Shown here in pieces: positions 62,095 to 64,000 of a DNA stretch of 64,000 bases. The notes beneath the pieces were generated by a model. That model saw only the letters and a list, made by a program, of their open reading frames with translations. It was not told where the DNA came from and did no database searches. The DNA comes from Chryseobacterium elymi. Lineage in GTDB: Bacteria > Bacteroidota > Bacteroidia > Flavobacteriales > Weeksellaceae. A program made the position numbers and the translations under genes. The stretch's first letter is position 1, and every line of letters begins with the position of its first letter. The stretch spans positions 248,001 through 312,000 of the forward strand of contig NZ_QNUH01000001.1 of the NCBI RefSeq assembly GCF_003385495.1, in the 5' to 3' direction.

Positions 62095-63426
62095 ATGTAT
62101 AGTTTTTCACCAAAATTAAAATCAACTTCTATAATCCTTCTTGTTGTAGGTTTAGTTCTATTTGCTATCGGTTTCTTCATGAATAAAGGAATGACTACTG
62201 AGAGAATAGAGCATATGATGGAAGCGGTTCATTCTGCCGGTCATACCGCCCCTACACACTCAAGTGAAATGGTAGGACCTCAGGACCATGCGTCTCATTT
62301 AGAGCATGCAGAGCTTCAGGTTCACAACCAGCCTCTGGCATCGCTGCATTTTGTAGCTGTCTTTTTCTTTGGAGTTAGTTGTGCTGTATTGTTCTTCTAT
62401 TGTATTCAGCATGCTGCACACGCAGGTTGGCCTATTATTATTACAAGAGTAATGGAAGCTATTGCTTCTTATATTCCATATGGTGGTGCCATCCTGGTTA
62501 TTATGATGATACTGAATATCACTCACAATGGCCACTTATTCCATTGGATGGATCCCGAATTGACAGATCCTAATTCTGCACATTTCGATGTGATTCTTTT
62601 CGAAAAGAAAAGATTCTTAAACATTCCTTTCTATGCTATCAGGACAATCATTTATGTAGTAGGTGCTTCTTTCTTTGCATGGAAACTGAAAGCTCAGTCT
62701 AAGAAAGTAGATGAAACTAAATCTAAAGTAGATTATCAGATGCTTTACAGATGGGCAGTAGGATATATCGCATTCTTCGGATTTGCTTCTGCTGCTTGGG
62801 CTTGGGACTGGTTGATGTCTATTGACCCTCACTGGTATTCTACAATGTATATCTGGTATTCAATGGTAAGCTGTCTTTCAAGTGGAATTGCTGTGATCAT
62901 TCTTCTAAGTGTTTATCTGAAGAAAAACGGATTCTTACCTCAGTTCAATGACAACCACTTACACGATTTAGGAGTATTCCTTTTCGCTACAAGTATGCTT
63001 TGGACGTATACATGGTTTGCTCAGTTCATGCTTTACTGGTATGCGAACGTTCCGGAAGAGGTTAACTACTTCTTTGGAAGATTCCAGCACTACGGACCTA
63101 CATTCTTACCAATGCTGATCATCAACTTCTTATTACCTTTATTGGTATTAGTAAGCAGCAGCATCAAGAGAAACTACAAAGTAGTAACAACTATGGCTGT
63201 AGTGGTTATTTTAGGTCACCTTTTAGATTACTTCAATATGGTAATGCCGGGAACGGTAGGACCTTACTGGAAAAATCCTGAAGTATTCCTATTAATAGCA
63301 GGAGCTGTTTTATTCGTAGCAGGATTGTTTATGTTTACTGTATTAAGCGCTTTATCTAAATTAAAGTTGATTCCTACAGGAAACCCATTCTTACATGAAT
63401 CTGAAATTTATGAGTATCCTTTCTAA
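62095..63426 (+). CDS. actF: Alternative complex III subunit ActF
   Basis: The 443-residue integral membrane protein is the second large membrane subunit, related to ActC. It has about ten helices, with SAAWAWDWLMSIDPHWYSTMY, a phrase found in this family. A histidine-rich stretch near 40-70 (HMMEAVHSAGHTAPTHSS, then DHASHLEH) lies in a soluble loop. It is the last gene before a terminator, so the cytochrome oxidase genes often found next are not directly attached. Confidence 0.92.
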   Translation: MYSFSPKLKSTSIILLVVGLVLFAIGFFMNKGMTTERIEHMMEAVHSAGHTAPTHSSEMVGPQDHASHLEHAELQVHNQPLASLHFVAVFFFGVSCAVLFFYCIQHAAHAGWPIIITRVMEAIASYIPYGGAILVIMMILNITHNGHLFHWMDPELTDPNSAHFDVILFEKKRFLNIPFYAIRTIIYVVGASFFAWKLKAQSKKVDETKSKVDYQMLYRWAVGYIAFFGFASAAWAWDWLMSIDPHWYSTMYIWYSMVSCLSSGIAVIILLSVYLKKNGFLPQFNDNHLHDLGVFLFATSMLWTYTWFAQFMLYWYANVPEEVNYFFGRFQHYGPTFLPMLIINFLLPLLVLVSSSIKRNYKVVTTMAVVVILGHLLDYFNMVMPGTVGPYWKNPEVFLLIAGAVLFVAGLFMFTVLSALSKLKLIPTGNPFLHESEIYEYPF

Positions 63427-63450
63427 GGACTTGTAACAGAAATAAAATAA

Positions 63451-63484
63451 AAAAGACTGATTGTAATGATCAGTCTTTTTTTAT
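63451..63484 (+). terminator. Terminator of the act operon
   Basis: AAAAGACTGAT (63451-63461) pairs with ATCAGTCTTTT (63469-63479), followed by T. Confidence 0.9.
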
Positions 63485-63594
63485 GCAGACAGATAAACAT
63501 TTTAAACTGTATCAGACAACCATTCTGAGTTTTGTGTGTCTTATAATAAAGATTGATGAATTATTTCAGTAAACCATAAAAACAAAATATCATT

Positions 63595-64000
63595 ATGAAA
63601 AGAAGTTATCTCTTCTTCACCGTGTTCATTTTCCTGTTTAGCCTCATTCAGGCACAAACTATAACTTTTGTTTCTGAACAGACGAATAAACCTTTACCCA
63701 AAGTTTCAGTTTTCGGGAAAGATGGAAGCATCCTTGCTTTTTCTGATATTGATGGCAAAATTAATAAGCAGGCAATATCCCCTTCTCAGGAAAAGTTCCA
63801 ATTGGTTTACAACAACTTTCCTGTTGCACTTCTCTCCTATTCAGAACTTAATCAGGATGTCATTAAAATAAATGATCAGGTTAAGGAAATAGAAACCGTA
63901 CTCATCAAGAACACTAAGCCTGCGAAATATATTATGATCAAAGGAAATTTCAATGCTTATGTAACCGTGAACAGTAAATTAAACAGCTACGCAGATGGAA
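63595..64000 (+). CDS. Secreted protein, N-terminal part only
   Basis: From the ATG at 63595 an open frame of 135 residues runs off the window. It has a signal peptide (SYLFFTVFIFLFSLIQAQ) and then TITFVSEQTNKPLPKVSVFGKDGSILAFSD, the pattern of a carboxypeptidase-regulatory-like beta domain, as in the N-terminus of many Bacteroidetes outer-membrane and surface proteins. Whether it is a TonB-dependent receptor or another surface protein cannot be told from this part. Confidence 0.72.
   Translation, partial: MKRSYLFFTVFIFLFSLIQAQTITFVSEQTNKPLPKVSVFGKDGSILAFSDIDGKINKQAISPSQEKFQLVYNNFPVALLSYSELNQDVIKINDQVKEIETVLIKNTKPAKYIMIKGNFNAYVTVNSKLNSYADG

Overview
The window is a stretch of chromosome from a Flavobacteriia bacterium, most likely Chryseobacterium or a close Weeksellaceae relative. 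I infer this from the low G+C content, the Bacteroidetes promoter element TAnnTTTG in front of many genes, the near absence of Shine-Dalgarno sites, a type IX secretion sorting domain, a GldH lipoprotein, type III glutamine synthetase and a complete alternative complex III operon. No tRNA, rRNA, CRISPR array or insertion sequence was seen.

The left 13.7 kb is an accessory island. It begins with the 5' end of a umuC-like Y-family polymerase on the minus strand. A series of plus-strand genes follows: an endolysin-like M15 peptidase, a patatin phospholipase, a 56-residue acidic protein, two fibre-like proteins sharing the same N-terminal module, and a 1264-residue protein I cannot assign. Next come an unknown protein overlapped by a small membrane protein (possibly toxin and immunity), a gene remnant beside a DUF2931 lipoprotein, and finally a WYL-domain transcription factor. 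Five promoters in the island, including that of the WYL gene, carry a 15-bp inverted repeat (consensus CGWCAAGTTYTGTCG) exactly 11 nt before a TAnnTTTG -7 element. A sixth copy lies beside umuC. This looks like one WYL-controlled, possibly DNA-damage-linked regulon, and it is the best candidate here for an undescribed system: lytic enzymes plus fibres plus a giant protein, without phage head, sheath, terminase or integrase genes.

From 13.7 to 28.2 kb the content is ordinary chromosome: tadA, an acetyltransferase, coaX, an M1 metallopeptidase, a DinB-like protein, aspartate kinase, a DUF6909-type protein, type III glutamine synthetase, an NlpC/P60 lipoprotein and a pentapeptide-repeat protein. 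From 28.2 to 33.9 kb the rod-shape operon mreB-mreC-mreD-mrdA-rodA runs on the minus strand. From 34.3 to 39.5 kb a haem operon (hemA, hemC, hemD, hemE) has two cell-wall-type hydrolase genes inserted between hemC and hemD. From 39.8 to 45.8 kb, on the minus strand, lie an OmpP1/FadL porin and an SGNH hydrolase, then prs, rplY and sufS.

From 46.0 to 54.8 kb are ricT, gldH, a class A penicillin-binding protein, selO, a type IX-secreted protein, a polytopic membrane protein and a SPOR-domain protein. From 55.0 to 63.4 kb is the actABCDEF operon for the quinol:cytochrome c oxidoreductase called alternative complex III. ActA here has an additional N-terminal monohaem cytochrome domain. The window ends inside a secreted protein gene.
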